Positions 11,816-23,109 of a stretch of 64,000 nt of DNA are shown one piece after another. Positions within the stretch are counted from its first letter, which is position 1, and each line of letters starts with the position of its first letter. The notes under the pieces are model-generated. The model worked only from the letters and a program-made list of their open reading frames with translations. It searched no databases and was not told the origin of the DNA. Both the position numbers and the translations under genes were made by a program. This stretch comes from Cherax quadricarinatus (taxonomy: Eukaryota; Arthropoda; Malacostraca; Decapoda; Parastacidae), in contig NC_091341.1 in assembly GCF_038502225.1 (NCBI RefSeq), positions 3,294,626 through 3,358,625 of the forward strand, written 5' to 3'.

Positions 11816-12084
11816 GATGCTAGTGGTAGGGTTGACCGCAATTCTGGTGGTGGCTGATGTCAGTGGTGGCTGTTTGAAAATAATTGTGGTGTTAGATGCT
11901 TTGTATTGATGGTTGTGTGATAGTGGCTGGTCTGTTTAATGGTAGGAGTGGTATGGTTACGATGTAGCATGGTAGTTAGGTAGGAATGGTTATTTGTGGT
12001 ACTAGTAGTGAGCACGAGTGGTGATCATCGTGGTGATGATGGAAGTTGTTTGACAGTAGTTGCAAGTTTGATGAGTTTTTATTT
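11816..12084. other. diverged continuation, no gene
   Basis: GT- and GA-rich sequence with scattered GGTGGTTGATG words that look like decayed satellite units. Confidence 0.4.
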
Positions 12085-12215
12085 AAAGGGGTTGTGCTTG
12101 ATGTGGTTGAGGGGGGGGGAGTGTTGATGTGGTTGAGGGGGGAGGAGTGTTGATGTGGTTGAGGGGGGAGGAGTGTTGATGTGGTTGAAGTGGGAGGGGG
12201 GAGTGTTGATGTCAG
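12085..12215. repeat. 26-bp G-rich minisatellite, 4 copies
   Basis: GTGTTGATGTGGTTGAGGGG followed by GGAGGA repeats four times; the last copy is altered. Confidence 0.85.
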
Positions 12216-12770
12216 GTGAAATGAAGAGTGTTAAATGCATGTATAGCGAGAGTGAGAATAAACGAAAATGATAAAGTTATGCTGTCATTGACGAGGATAG
12301 CGAGGGTGAAGGCGCTTTCTCGTTAGTTTTATTGATGAGCTTATTGATAATGACGATGGATGGTAGACAGTGCTGATGTAGATGACATGTTTGTGTTGAG
12401 CTACGAGAACGATGACGTGAACAATGATACATTGTAATAATATGAATTTCTAAGATGGACAACCGATGACAGTCAACAGAGCACCACCGGAACAAAGGTA
12501 TTTAAAAGAGGCATTTAAAGACGCGGTGGTGATAGTGAAAGAACATGAACCACCAGGAGAAGAAAATGAAAAATTATTTAAACTGAAAGTCACCAGCTGC
12601 GTGGTTACCTACCCCTCCCTCCCCCCCACACAAAAAAAAGTATGGGGGAGCTAAAAGAAAATATTATAAGGGCCTTGGAGAGAATGCTCAAGATTTTTCC
12701 CTGAAATCCTTTTATTCGCTTCTCTGAAGTTATGGGTTCTCGCGACATTACCAGTGGTGGCATGTTTCAA
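12216..12770. other. no recognised gene
   Basis: A 62-codon frame at 12466-12654 has a normal-looking composition but no family I recognise. The stretch at 12700-12765 (CCTGAAATCCTTTTATTC) is weakly like 13670-13735, so a diverged dispersed repeat is possible. Confidence 0.35.
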
Positions 12771-12771
12771 A

Positions 12772-12774
<3 letters not shown>

Positions 12775-12836
<62 letters not shown>
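12775..12836. repeat. (TA)n microsatellite
   Basis: About 31 perfect TA dinucleotides. Confidence 0.97.
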
Positions 12837-12840
<4 letters not shown>

Positions 12841-13189
12841 CAGGGTATGATGGAAATCTTATGTGTATATATGTACGTTTGTTCTCACTTGTTTCTGAAT
12901 GCAAGGATGAGTCTCTAAACTCGCTGTTTATGATAACAGTGTATGATAACAGTATTATCATACACATAAGGATAACAACAACATTCCAGAGATGACAGGT
13001 TAACCATGATACTCTTGAAGTAACTTGTTCTCTCTTGACTGGAATATTGCTCTACACTAAGAGCCCTTTAAAGGACAGTCGTATAAATTCAGTGAAACAT
13101 TAAGTTGTTGGAAACGCTTGAGGTCCCTCGAACTGTAGTTCTTGGAACCTGCTCCATAAAGTTACGCTAAACTTTATACCTGGAAAATC

Positions 13190-13500
13190 TTGCAGGAATT
13201 TTTCCAAATCTGCACACCAGAATTACTCCCTACAGAAGCAGGAAGTTTGGAAGACGGTGTAAAATACCTTCAGTGGAAAGCTGAGGTGCAGTATCTACAC
13301 TAAAGAGATAACTCAGTAAGTGTAAAGGGGCCAAGACTCGACAACTTCCATACATAAATGGATTTACCACAGACCAATAGCTGTCCTTAGTTAATAAGGC
13401 TGTTGGTACTAGCGTGCTGCTAGTACCAACAGCCTTATTAATCAGGTCATCAACCAGGAGACCTGGTCTAGGGCAGTGACCCATGGTATCACCTTCAGGC
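13190..13500 (+). mobile_element. LINE family A, degenerate C-terminal fragment
   Basis: Reading across shifts gives SRKFGRRCKIPSVES and CKGAKTRQLP, which align with the segment before the family-A tail seen on the minus strand at 35455-35600. It is followed by the family's CCAACAGCC...ATCAGG...CCAGGAGACCTGG block. A perfect hairpin at 13391-13441 interrupts the homology. Confidence 0.55.
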
Positions 13501-14356
13501 AACCTTCAGATTAGTATTCTTTGATCTGTTGTTGTGTTGTATGTGCACGTAATTTAGTCCTCATTCAACGTGTTGTCAAAAAAATAAAAATTCGTCAGTC
13601 AGAAATAAATGAAATGGCAGGGATATGACAAATATTTCAGCGGCCTCGAGGAGAGAGCTTATAATTTTAACCTGAAATCCTTTTCTTCTCTTTTCTTGCG
13701 GCTGTGTCTTGAAGGTGTTACCAGAGGCTGTAAGACTGCAGGATGGAGGAAGACACCTTGATAAATATTGTATATAAGTCTGGGGGATGGAAGATGCAGG
13801 AGCGTCTGAGGAACGCTTGTAAGACGGGTTTAAAGAAAATGTTTTTGAGAAGTTGAAGTATGAATATCATAATGAGATATGTGAGTGTGTTATGTTTGGG
13901 ACTGTAATATTTCTGTACATTAAAAGCCACATTTAAGGCAAGTAAAAACGCCAAACTGGAAAACGTACAAATAACTGCCCGCAGAAGTTTAAATAAAAAT
14001 TATTGGAGAGACATGAAAATTGTTACACTGTACCTACTGGAGTGCAGGGAAAGACATGCATTGTGTTAGGATAAGTTGTCCTTTATCAAAAAAAATTATT
14101 ATAACATACCACAACGGAAAAAAATACGAGATAAAGGCGATAAAATGTTGTGTTGGGCAAACAGAAAACTGGCAGCACTGAGCGTGGTAGACATATGTCA
14201 GATTTTCACTGTTTAAGGTACCTTCATCAGTCACCAGTTTGACTGTCTTTACAGCAGTTAAATCATGTCTGTAATTAAGAACTGGCTGGCAGTGCATGAC
14301 AGAGTAGAAGGGATGACAGTAGTAAGTGTATAAGGTATCTAATAAGTGTCGAGAAC
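13501..14356. other. no recognised feature
   Basis: AT-rich sequence with no coding similarity or tandem structure that I can support. Confidence 0.4.
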
Positions 14357-14435
14357 CTACCTGGAGTCTACATGGAGGGTATTCCGGGGATCAACGCCCC
14401 CGCGGCCCGGTCCATGACCAGGCCTCCCGGTGCTT
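14357..14435 (-). mobile_element. LINE family A, extreme 3' end
   Basis: Minus-strand match to the GC-rich family end: CTACCTGGAGTC, then CGGGGATCAACGCCCCCGCG, then GGTCCATGACCAGGCCTCC. Confidence 0.8.
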
Positions 14436-14984
14436 TCTTATAATAGAAGTTACTAAGAGTTCCTGACTCTTGAAGAGGAACCTGGGTAAATTCATTCAAA
14501 CCATTCCTCATCATTTAGGCACCAACTGTCTCGTTAGAAATTTATCACCCAGAAGACCTGGTTTGAGACCTGGTCGCAGGGTCTATGATCCCATTTAGAT
14601 GGACTTTAGAAGCTCTTGTACCTCAGGAGGTTTCGGTACGACGGGTTGTCACTGGATTCAGAAAGACAGCAGGGAAGCAAGTGATGGTGAGCGTGTTTTC
14701 TTCTTTGGGTCACGTGGCCTTGGTGTAGCTAGCGGGTCTTTCATACGTAAAACAAGTAGTGGTAATGCGGCGAGACGAGAGATAGAGGGCAGTGTAGGTA
14801 CCCGGCTGCTGGGGGACTACAACAATAGGCAACTTGATCCAGGTGACACAAGACATAAATGGAACTGACAGCTGCCAGCCGCCCCTCACATTCCTGCTTC
14901 CCTGTCTGGAGGGTGGTAGGGGAGCTGGTGGTGGTTTTGGTGCTGGTGGTGCTGGTTGTTGCCCGAGGGGTGGTGGTAGTAGTG
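14436..14984. other. no recognised gene
   Basis: Frames of 89 (plus) and 118 (minus) codons overlap here. Neither shows a known domain, and both run into the GCTGGTGGT/TGCTGCTG simple-repeat region. Confidence 0.4.
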
Positions 14985-15245
14985 GCTGCATACTCTTACT
15001 GCTGTTGCTGTATACTGCTGCTGCTGTTGCTTGCATAATGCATATGCTGCTTTTTTTACATACCACTGCTGTTGGTATTGCTTGTATCCTACTGCTGCTG
15101 TTGCTTATATACTTCTGCTGTTGGTGGTGTTTCTTACATACTGCTGTTGTTGCTTGTATTCTGCTGTTGTTGCTTGTATAATGCTGCTGCTTCTGCTTTT
15201 ATGCTGCCGCTGTTGTTGTTGCTTGTATAATGCTGGTGCTGATGT
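14985..15245. repeat. TGCTGTTGCTTGTATA-type cryptic repeat
   Basis: Loose units of TGCTGCTGTTGCTTGTAT of 15-30 bp with interruptions; poly-Leu and poly-Cys frames result from it. Confidence 0.75.
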
Positions 15246-15763
15246 GGTTTATGTGGTTGTTGTTTCAACGTGCGCGCGTTCATAATTTTCAACAAGGCAC
15301 ATCTGCCCCGGTGGGTAACTGGGTTCTCGGAAACACTTGGAGGATACTGCCCCACTGAACCACTGCTGGAGAACACTGTCCCACTCAACACCACTGGACA
15401 CAAGCACTGGACACTTACAAAGTGATATAACCAACTGTACGAACACAGTCAGGTTTTGATCCACTATCTAACAGCACTGCGGATTGACAGGCAACAGTGT
15501 GTACGTTTTCAAATTTGTATAACTGCCTTGTGATATCCAACAAAGTTGTTAGAATACATATCGATATATTAAAGGTGGGAGAGAGAAACTATTAGCCATT
15601 AAGGCTGCAAGCATCAACAGCCTGACTTAAGAGACTATCAATCAGGGCGAGTGTGAAACACAAGCCTGTTAAACGTTTTGCACTCTGGTTTGAATTGCTG
15701 GCCTTCCTGTTTCATGAACGTGTAAACTACTAGACAAATAATGCGAACTTTAGTCTTCCTGTA

Positions 15764-15823
<60 letters not shown>

Positions 15824-16009
15824 CCAGTTCTGACAGTGTCGGGATGGGCGATGATCCCAGAGACACCAAATTTTAAGAAAGAATATTGGTTCTACCATCC
15901 TTTGAGTGTAAGAAAAAATACTGAAATTTAAGTTAAAAAAAATGTATTACCTTTCAAAGCCCAAGAATTCTGGAACAGAGAACTATCTTGAGATATTCAG
16001 GTGTGGTGT
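15246..16009. other. no gene; long poly-T
   Basis: A 49-base T run lies at about 15771-15819. It could be the reverse-strand tail of a retroposed element, but I recognise no element body beside it. Confidence 0.5.
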
Positions 16010-16140
16010 GTGTAACATGGAGTTAAGGCGTGTTGTGGTCCCTCAGGTCCTGCCCTCACACTCCTTTTCCTCTTCACAGCCTCTGGAATCTCTCCTTATC
16101 TCTCCCTATCCTCAAGTCCCGCCTGGAACGTCCCCAAATG
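16010..16140 (+). repeat. dispersed repeat family E
   Basis: CTCTCCCTATCCTCAAGTCC and the preceding CTGGAATCTCTCC match, inverted and diverged, the stretch at 27560-27690. Nature unknown. Confidence 0.45.
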
Positions 16141-16399
16141 TGTCCATAGCTTATTAAGGATCAACACCTGGAATGTTGTGTCCCACCATACATTTCTGGA
16201 GTTCTTTGTCAGACAGGCGCTGGAGCGCTGGACGAGGCCTTGTTACCTGGTATGGAATGTGACGCAGGGAAGATACTTTCATCGTGTTCCAGGGTGAAGG
16301 TGTGACCCTGAATGTCGTTAAGGGCGGTACTGGAATTGTTTCTCGGTGTATTGTTGTGGTCACCGGTTGAGGTAGAGCCTTAATACTTCTCCACCTGTG

Positions 16400-17960
16400 T
16401 TACGGGTGGATACTATGGATAGATTTTACTTTGTTTACTAATATTCTTTGATTTGTGTTCGTTACAACATTGAATGTCATTTTTCTGCTTTTCCTGTTAT
16501 ACTGACTCTTTTTATAAGCTCTCACTCCATGACCACATTTATCAGTTGCTTTAGTCAGAGCGGTGAAGGCAACACCTGCATTTTGATTTTCTTCCAACGC
16601 CTCCGTAATTTTGTGGTATACATGATCTCTCCGTCCTAAGTCCACGTTAACTTGGGTTGTGCACATCGTGCTTTTTCTATAAAACTTGTAATTTAGCGTC
16701 TCGTGACGCTAAATTATATGTCTAATATTTGGCCAGTTCTCTGCTGCCTCATCCGTGCAGACGAACTCTCAATCTCACTGTTTTTTTGCTTGTTTTCGTT
16801 CGCACATGAGCGCACTTTATAAAACCTCTGAACTTTCACTAGATCTAAACCGTTCTCCAAAGTATTCTCATTGTTCGCCCTTGTGGTACTTTGCACTTCT
16901 TAGTAAACACAGTTTCATGAATCATACTCTGGTGCTGCATGTGTGGGCATGTTTTCTGTTTCCTTTTCGAATTTGAGATATATATTTTAATGTCATAAAT
17001 ATGATTTATAGTATATAAAAAAGTAATGACGAAACTTCTTTAATGTTCCAAATTTCTTTTGTTTATTGCACTGATATTTAAAATTTTCGCTCATTTCTTA
17101 TTATTGCCAATATTTATGAACCTTCTATGGGTCAGTTGTGAAGGTGGTTTATGATCTGGATTTTGCTACATAGAAATGTTTAGGATATTTTCCAGTTTCC
17201 TGAACGACCTTATTTTCTGTTGTCTCTGATCCCTTCGTGTAGATTTTTTCTTTATGACATATGCTCTTTTTTGAGCTGTTCAGTAGTCCTTTTTTCTTTT
17301 TCGTAGATTCTGCATTCTTTGTTTTTTTTTCAGTATTTTATCTCCTTGTAGGCTTTAGCAGTGAAACATTTAATGTAGACCATTTATGTTTCTGTATTCA
17401 GCTTTTCCATATACTGGTTTGAGTTAAGGTACTCAGGACCGTTTCCCAGGGAATGTCTGATAGTTCTTTATTTTATCCCAGTCAATTATCCGGTTGTTAT
17501 TTCTTAGGTTTTCTACACATGGATTAATACTTGTAGTTCAGTGATGTTGTAAGCGGAGAATATCTTACTTGAGATTGTTGTGTCTGCTTAGTTCCTCATT
17601 GTGATGATCAAGTCTGGATTTTCATTTCTAGTAAGTTGTATTGTCTGTTGGTTCAAAGCAAACTTCTCGCAGTGCCCCAAGCTCTTCGGTATGTGGTTGT
17701 TGGGCTGTCATGTTTCCTGGTACTACAGTATGCCTTCGTCTACCAAATTCCACTGAATATGAAAATCTCAAGGAGGAAAATATTTGGAATACGATTTTCT
17801 TTATCTGTACCGCGACTTCCTGTACTGTTGCTAAAGTGCTTTATATACAAGGCTTATTACCATATTTTTCTTCACTTTAATGCTGAGCACTTATATCGTG
17901 TCATTTGATGAATTAAGCAGTGATGTGCACCAAAATAAGTTTTACATAAATTCATGCTTC
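16400..17960 (-). mobile_element. decayed LINE ORF2, endonuclease/linker region
   Basis: Minus-strand translation, with many stops and shifts, shows LTRNENPDLIITMRN, then a YNITEL remnant, then NNNRIIDWDKIKNYQTF. This order resembles the end of an endonuclease domain and the following linker in arthropod non-LTR elements. The 88-codon frame at 16400-16666 (ITEALEENQNAGVAFTALTK) may be its downstream continuation. It lies downstream, on the same strand, of the ORF1-like segment at 18551-18820, consistent with one element. Assignment is by eye and could be wrong in detail. Confidence 0.4.
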
Positions 17961-17980
17961 TCCCTATGACTTGTTCACAA

Positions 17981-17995
<15 letters not shown>

Positions 17996-18062
<67 letters not shown>
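17996..18062. repeat. (TA)n microsatellite
   Basis: About 33 TA dinucleotides immediately before the terminal ATGTCGTGCCGAATA of an inverted-repeat element. Confidence 0.97.
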
Positions 18063-18299
<237 letters not shown>

Positions 18300-18550
18300 C
18301 TCAATGTTAACAAAAAGAAAGTTGTGATTTACTGGACTCTGCTAGTACTGTACCATCTTGTAATATGGCAGGTGGTGTGCATATATGTGTGTGCTTTTGC
18401 TGCTGGTTGTATGGTTGTAGTGTGTTTAACTTTGTGTTCAACTGCCACGTTTATCTGTACTCCCAGTTATTTTTCATGTCCTTGTTCTGCCTTTCGATCG
18501 TTTCTATATAAAATTTATTTTAAAATTCATCTTTGTATTCGTTCGTTTTG

Positions 18551-18820
18551 TTAATACATGATTTTGTATTGCTGTGTTCTTTTCATCTTTTCGTTTTGTT
18601 GGACTATTGGGAAACTTAGGTTGTAACATTTTCTTATCTGTAGTGATGATTTGCATATCTCAGCATGAAAATACTTGATGTTTTTATCACAACGGTACCA
18701 TTCTTTTCCAACATATTGGAAAACTTTCTGGTGTGGACATGTACATATTGTTTCATATTTGTAGTTTTCCCTGGCATAATACTTACATATTTCACCGCTG
18801 TTTTCCTTCTCCCTCACAGT
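18551..18820 (-). mobile_element. LINE ORF1-like CCCH-finger remnant
   Basis: The 88-codon minus frame contains ICKYYARENYKYETICTCPH, then KEWYRCDKNIKYFHAEICKS and SSLQIRKCYNLSFP. Spacing of Cys and His residues suggests degraded CCCH-type zinc knuckles, some cysteines lost. Such arrays occur in ORF1 proteins of some non-LTR elements. Its position upstream on the same strand of the ORF2-like segment at 16400-17960 supports this. A host CCCH gene fragment is the alternative, but no introns or intact fingers are visible. Confidence 0.4.
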
Positions 18821-19072
18821 AGCAGTTTTGTTTACTGCGAGAACATTCTTAGGGTTTTCTGTATCATCTGAATATATTTCCTACCATTATTTTGCATCGC
18901 TGTTTCTTTTGCAACCTTTCTGACCTGTACATGTGTTACCACCCTTTCACTAACAATGTATTATGTCTTTCTTTTTATACATATTTGGTAAGTTCTCCAA
19001 GAAAAGAAAATTGTGTTCATTATTGTTATTAAATACACATACCTGCCCAAAGTTCTTTATCTATCGAATATC

Positions 19073-19745
19073 TTGTTAGGTAAGACACATATGCAACAGT
19101 TAGGTATCTTTATTTCGAAACGTTTCGCCTACACAGTAGGCTTCTTCAGTCGAGTACAGAAAAGTTGATAGAAGCAGAAGAGACTTGAAGACGATGTAAT
19201 CAGTCCATCACCCTTAAAGTTTTGAGGTGGTCAGTCCCTCAGTCTGGAGAAGAGCATTGTTCCATAGTCTGAAACAATATGGAGTTGAAGTGACAGGATG
19301 GAGCCTTATATAGCGCCAGGAGGTGAGACGTAGGTCACTAGTAGAACGCAGATGTGGGAGGTCAGGTCCCTCTCAAATCCAGCCGTTCTCACTAGTAGAG
19401 GTTATCGAAGTTGATTTCAGGTCTGTACCAAGATACCCTTGTGTTGCAGTGTCTGACAGATTGAACATTAAAATGGTATAAAATACCGACAGGTTGTTAG
19501 GTAAGACACATATTGTTTCAGACTATGGAACAATGCTCTTCTCCAGACTGAGGGACTGACCACCTCAAAACTTTAAGGGTGATGGACTGATTACATCGTC
19601 TTCAAGTCTTCTGCTTCTATCAACTTTTCTGTACTCGACTGAAGAAGCCTACTGTGTAGGCGAAACGTTTCGAAATAAAGATACCTAACTGTTGCATATG
19701 TGTCTTACCTAACAACCTGTCGGTATTTTGTACCATTATAATGTT
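19073..19745. mobile_element. Penelope-like terminal repeat P1, inverted pair
   Basis: The left arm (about 19073-19282) and right arm (about 19512-19720) are inverted copies of one sequence. The right arm reads CTGAAGA at 19639, stem GCCTAC/GTAGGC, then GAAACGTTTCGAAATAAAGA and GTTGCATATGTGTCTTACC. The right end continues ACAACCTGTCGGTATTTTGT, whose inverse (TAAAATACCGACAGGTTGTT) sits at about 19481-19500 between the arms. The spacer carries the distal GTCCCTCTCAAATCCA block also seen in the 3513-3895 copy. No reverse transcriptase or endonuclease is present. Confidence 0.8.
19639..19680 (+). ncRNA. hammerhead-like core in a PLE terminal repeat
   Basis: CTGAAGA matches the CUGANGA core. It is followed by AGCCTACTGTGTAGGC (6-bp stem II, 3-nt loop) and GAAA at 19662-19665, then CGTTTCG, which could form a two-pair stem III. 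The base after it is A where active type I ribozymes have U, so this copy may be weak or inactive. Known in the family: Penelope-like terminal repeats carry minimal hammerhead motifs. Cleavage is not shown here. Confidence 0.4.
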
Positions 19746-20049
19746 CCATCTATCGAATATATTCAATAACATTTGCCTTGCTCAGTCTCAGTACTAGTGA
19801 TTGTATTAATGCCAGCACAACCTACACGAGTTTTGTTTTTCCATGTCACACATGACATGCCTATGAGACATTTACATTTTTCTTCGCAATTCCTACAGAT
19901 TCTATCCATAATTTATTTTCTGACATTTGATGAATTTTGGTGTTTTATCAGTTGCACGACTGACATGAAGCATGTCCTGCAGCGTGTGTCTTTCCTTCAG
20001 TCTTCCAGTGACAGAAAGGTAATAGCAGATGGTAAGGTTCATAGTCTCC

Positions 20050-20215
20050 ACGCTAACATACCATACTGGAGGGAGAGATATGGAAAGATGTGTAAAATAT
20101 ACCCAGTAAAGAGCAGGGACGTCACAGGGGCAAAGGACACTGTCAACTTTCTTGGTCCAAGACCATTCAGATCCTCTTTCTATCAGCAGATATAAGAAAT
20201 ATTGCCGAAACAAAG
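20050..20215 (+). mobile_element. LINE family C, C-terminal fragment
   Basis: Translation PYWRERYGKMCKIYPVKSRD then FLGPRPFRSSF matches the segment at 30670-30800. The tail with PDEPGC is absent. Confidence 0.7.
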
Positions 20216-20580
20216 GTAAACAGAAACCTTGGTTATTAAAGGGTTACCAGTGAAGCCTGGTGTCATTTCTATAACAGGTGTATTACTGTCATCACCCGCC
20301 TCCTGTCTTTCTCCCAGCACGTGTCCAGGGTAGGGCACATGCATCTCAACCAGAGCTACCCGTTTTCAGTTGCATCTGTCTCCCTGTGCGTAGCTTTTAA
20401 CAAGCAACTGACTGTGGAACACATATATTAGGCCTTATTGCTGAAGTCATGATCTTAATAATTACTTGGGGGGGGGGCTGTAGGGATCTCGGGGAACTTA
20501 TTGGAAAGTCTTTTGACGTTGACAGTTTAATGGAATTTTTAACCGATGCTGATTATTTTATCTTAATGTGTTTTATTAAC
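20216..20580. other. no recognised feature
   Basis: Unique-looking spacer with a short G run at about 20469-20477. Confidence 0.4.
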
Positions 20581-21880
20581 GCACCACCCACTGCCTACAC
20601 TACCACTGCTACACTACCCACTGCCTACACCACCACTGCTACACCACCCACTACTGTACCACCCACTGCCTACACCACTGCTACACCACCCACTGCCTAA
20701 ACCACCATTGCTACACCACCCACTGCCTACACTACCACTGCTACACCACCACTGCTACACCACTCACTGCCTACACCACCCACTACTGTACCACCCACTG
20801 CTACACCACCCATTGCTGCAACACCCACTATTGTACCACTCACTGCTACACCACCCACTACTGCACCAACTACTGTACCACCCACTAGTATACCACCCAT
20901 TGCTGCATCACCCACTACTGTACCACCCACTGCTACACCACCCACTACTGCACCACCCACTACTACACCACCCATTGCTGCATCACCCACTACTGTACCA
21001 CCCACTGCTACACCACCGACTGTCTACACCACCCACTACTGTACCACTCACTGCTACACCACCCACTGACTACACCACCACTGCTATACCACCCACTACT
21101 GTACCACCCACTGCTACACAACCCACTGCCTACACCACCCACTGCTGCACCACCCACTGCCTACACCACCACTGCTACACCACCCACTACTGTACCACCC
21201 ACTGCTACACTACCCACTGCCTACACCACCTTCTACACCACCCATTACTGCACCACTCACTGCTACACCTCCCACTACTGCACCACTCACTACTGCATCG
21301 CCCACACCTACACCACCCACTAATGTACCACCCACACCTGCACCACCCACTACTGCACCACCCATTACTGCACCAACCACTGCTACACTTCCCACTACTG
21401 CACCACCTACTACTGGTTCATCCACTGCTATACCGCCCACTGCTACACCACCCACTACTGCACCACCAGCTACTGTACCAGCCACTACTACACCTCCCAC
21501 TACTGCACCACCCATACTGCACCCACTGCTATGCCTCCCACTTCTGCATCACCCACTACTGCATCACCCACTGCTACACCTCCTACTACTGCACCATCCG
21601 CTACTGCACCCACTGCTATGCTTCCCACTACTGCACCACCCACTGCTACACCTCCCACCACTGCACCTCCCACCACTGCACCTCCCACTACTGCACCTCC
21701 CACTACTGCACCATCCACTACTGCACCACCCACTACTGCACCTGCCACTACTTCACCTACTACTGCATCACCCAGTGCTGCAGCACCCATTACTGCACCC
21801 ACTGCTACGCCTCCCACTACTGCATCACCCAGTGCTACACCGCCCACCATCGCTGCTGTTGCCACCACCACCCACCACCA
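20581..21880. repeat. 15-bp CACCCACTACTGCAC minisatellite
   Basis: About 1.3 kb of ACCACCCACTACTGC units, many exactly 15 bp, with TGCCTACACCAC variants in the first third. Frames on both strands stay open (His/Pro/Leu, Thr/Pro, Gly/Val-rich); these are artefacts of a stop-free unit. Confidence 0.92.
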
Positions 21881-22049
21881 ACGTCAAACTCAACACAAAC
21901 AGTATTCCTCCCACGAGACTAATATCACAACTGTGATTTGTGTGTGTTGACGGTAGAGGAGCTTGCTGATAAAAGCTGCACGCTGTTGTGGCGGTGAGCC
22001 GTGCAGTGACGTGTGCAGCAGCTGTGTGGACATATTCACTTAGTCCTAG

Positions 22050-22350
22050 TGATACTCATCTAGCTGTACTGGAGTAGTTATATTTACGTAGTTGTGTGTT
22101 CAGGGGTCGACTAATACCTCCTGGCCACGTCACTTGACTCAGTTTTACTGATTCTTGGTTACATGGGCTCTGTCATACCTTCTCCTAAAGCTATGTTGAG
22201 TTTTTGCTTTCACCAATAACAGTTATAACCACCTCTTCATCTAGTCACTAGTGCGTCCCACCTGTCACTCTGAGACTTGTAAAGGTGCTTCCTACCGTGT
22301 ATAACTTTTCTTAGGTTGGTGAGTTGGAGGATTCTGATAGAAGCTAACCA
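22050..22350 (-). mobile_element. LINE family B, 3' end
   Basis: The minus strand corresponds to 24330-24460. Plus-strand words GGGTCGACTAATACCTCCTG, TCATACCTTCTCCTAAAGCT and ACGTAGTTGTG are the inverse of the LINE-B end (AGCTTTAAGAAGAGGTATGA, then CAGGAGCTGTGAATCGACCC). Beyond about 22250 the match fades. Confidence 0.6.
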
Positions 22351-22361
22351 TGGGATGTGTT

Positions 22362-22497
22362 GTACCCTGGGGTGAAGCAGTGCCCTGTGGCATCCCCTGG
22401 GGTGAAGCAGTATGCTGTGGCATCCCCTGGGGTGAAGCAGTATGCTGTGGCATCCCCTGGGGTGAAGCAGTATGCTGTGGCCTACCCTGGGGTTAAT
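22362..22497. repeat. 30-bp minisatellite, 4.5 copies
   Basis: The unit contains CCCTGGGGTGAAGCAGTATG; the middle copies are nearly identical. Confidence 0.92.
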
Positions 22498-22644
22498 CAA
22501 CACCCTAGCTCTGTGGGTAGTGAAAAAATTTGGCCTGCTGTTGTTTTGCATGAAGGAAGCCAGCGGCTAAATGCCGGCGACGAGGCTCCCTTATACAGCT
22601 CTTCTGTAGAGAGCAATGTTTACAAAACAGTTGAAATAGCACGT

Positions 22645-22740
22645 AGCAAGTTGGATAAAGAGCACGTACCAAACTGAATAAGTACCACGTGCCAAACTGA
22701 ATAAGTACCACGTACCAAACAGAATGAATAGCACGTATCA
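22645..22740. repeat. 22- to 24-bp minisatellite, about 4 copies
   Basis: Units of GTACCACGTGCCAAACTGAA and close variants, directly before a LINE-C fragment. Confidence 0.8.
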
Positions 22741-22890
22741 TGAAGGTGCCAGTTCAACCAGGGTGTGATGGATATGTGGGTCAGCGGACCACCTGCAGCA
22801 ACATCCTAATTAATCAAGCAAATACCAGACGAGCCTGGCCCAAGGCCGGGCTCCGGGTGTAGAAAAACTCGAAATTCATCAAAGGTATAT
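22735..22890 (+). mobile_element. LINE family C, 3'-terminal fragment
   Basis: Degenerate tail (GTGATGGATATGTGGGTCAG, CAGCAACATCCTAATTAATC) then GGCCGGGCTCCGGGTGTAGA and ATTCATCAAAGGTATATCAA, as at 30900-31040. Confidence 0.75.
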
Positions 22891-23109
22891 CAAAGGCATT
22901 GTCACGTGGTATTCAGTTTTGTATGCACTTTTTCAGTTGCATTTACAAAAAACTATCGCACAATACAGAGGAGTTTCAGGATCAAATTTAGTGCAATGTG
23001 ACTGTCACTGCCGTCACAACCTACACCCGTATGACGAGTTCTTAATAGTTCCACCATTGTTTAATTACGGTAGAGGCGGAGGCAGCTGCTTCTCTGTTGT
23101 GTATTAGAG

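Noticed and set aside
12466..12654. 62-codon frame with acidic/basic composition
   Set aside because: No start context, domain or neighbour supports it. It overlaps a weak dispersed repeat on its right.
14599..14868. possible small gene of 89 codons
   Set aside because: No family recognised, and an overlapping 118-codon frame on the other strand makes chance likely.
15771..15819. poly-A tail of a processed pseudogene on the minus strand
   Set aside because: A 49-base T run is suggestive, but I find no gene-like sequence or target duplication beside it.
20708..21922. 404-codon His/Pro/Leu frame
   Set aside because: A 15-bp satellite with frames open on both strands. The end peptide has no recognisable domain.
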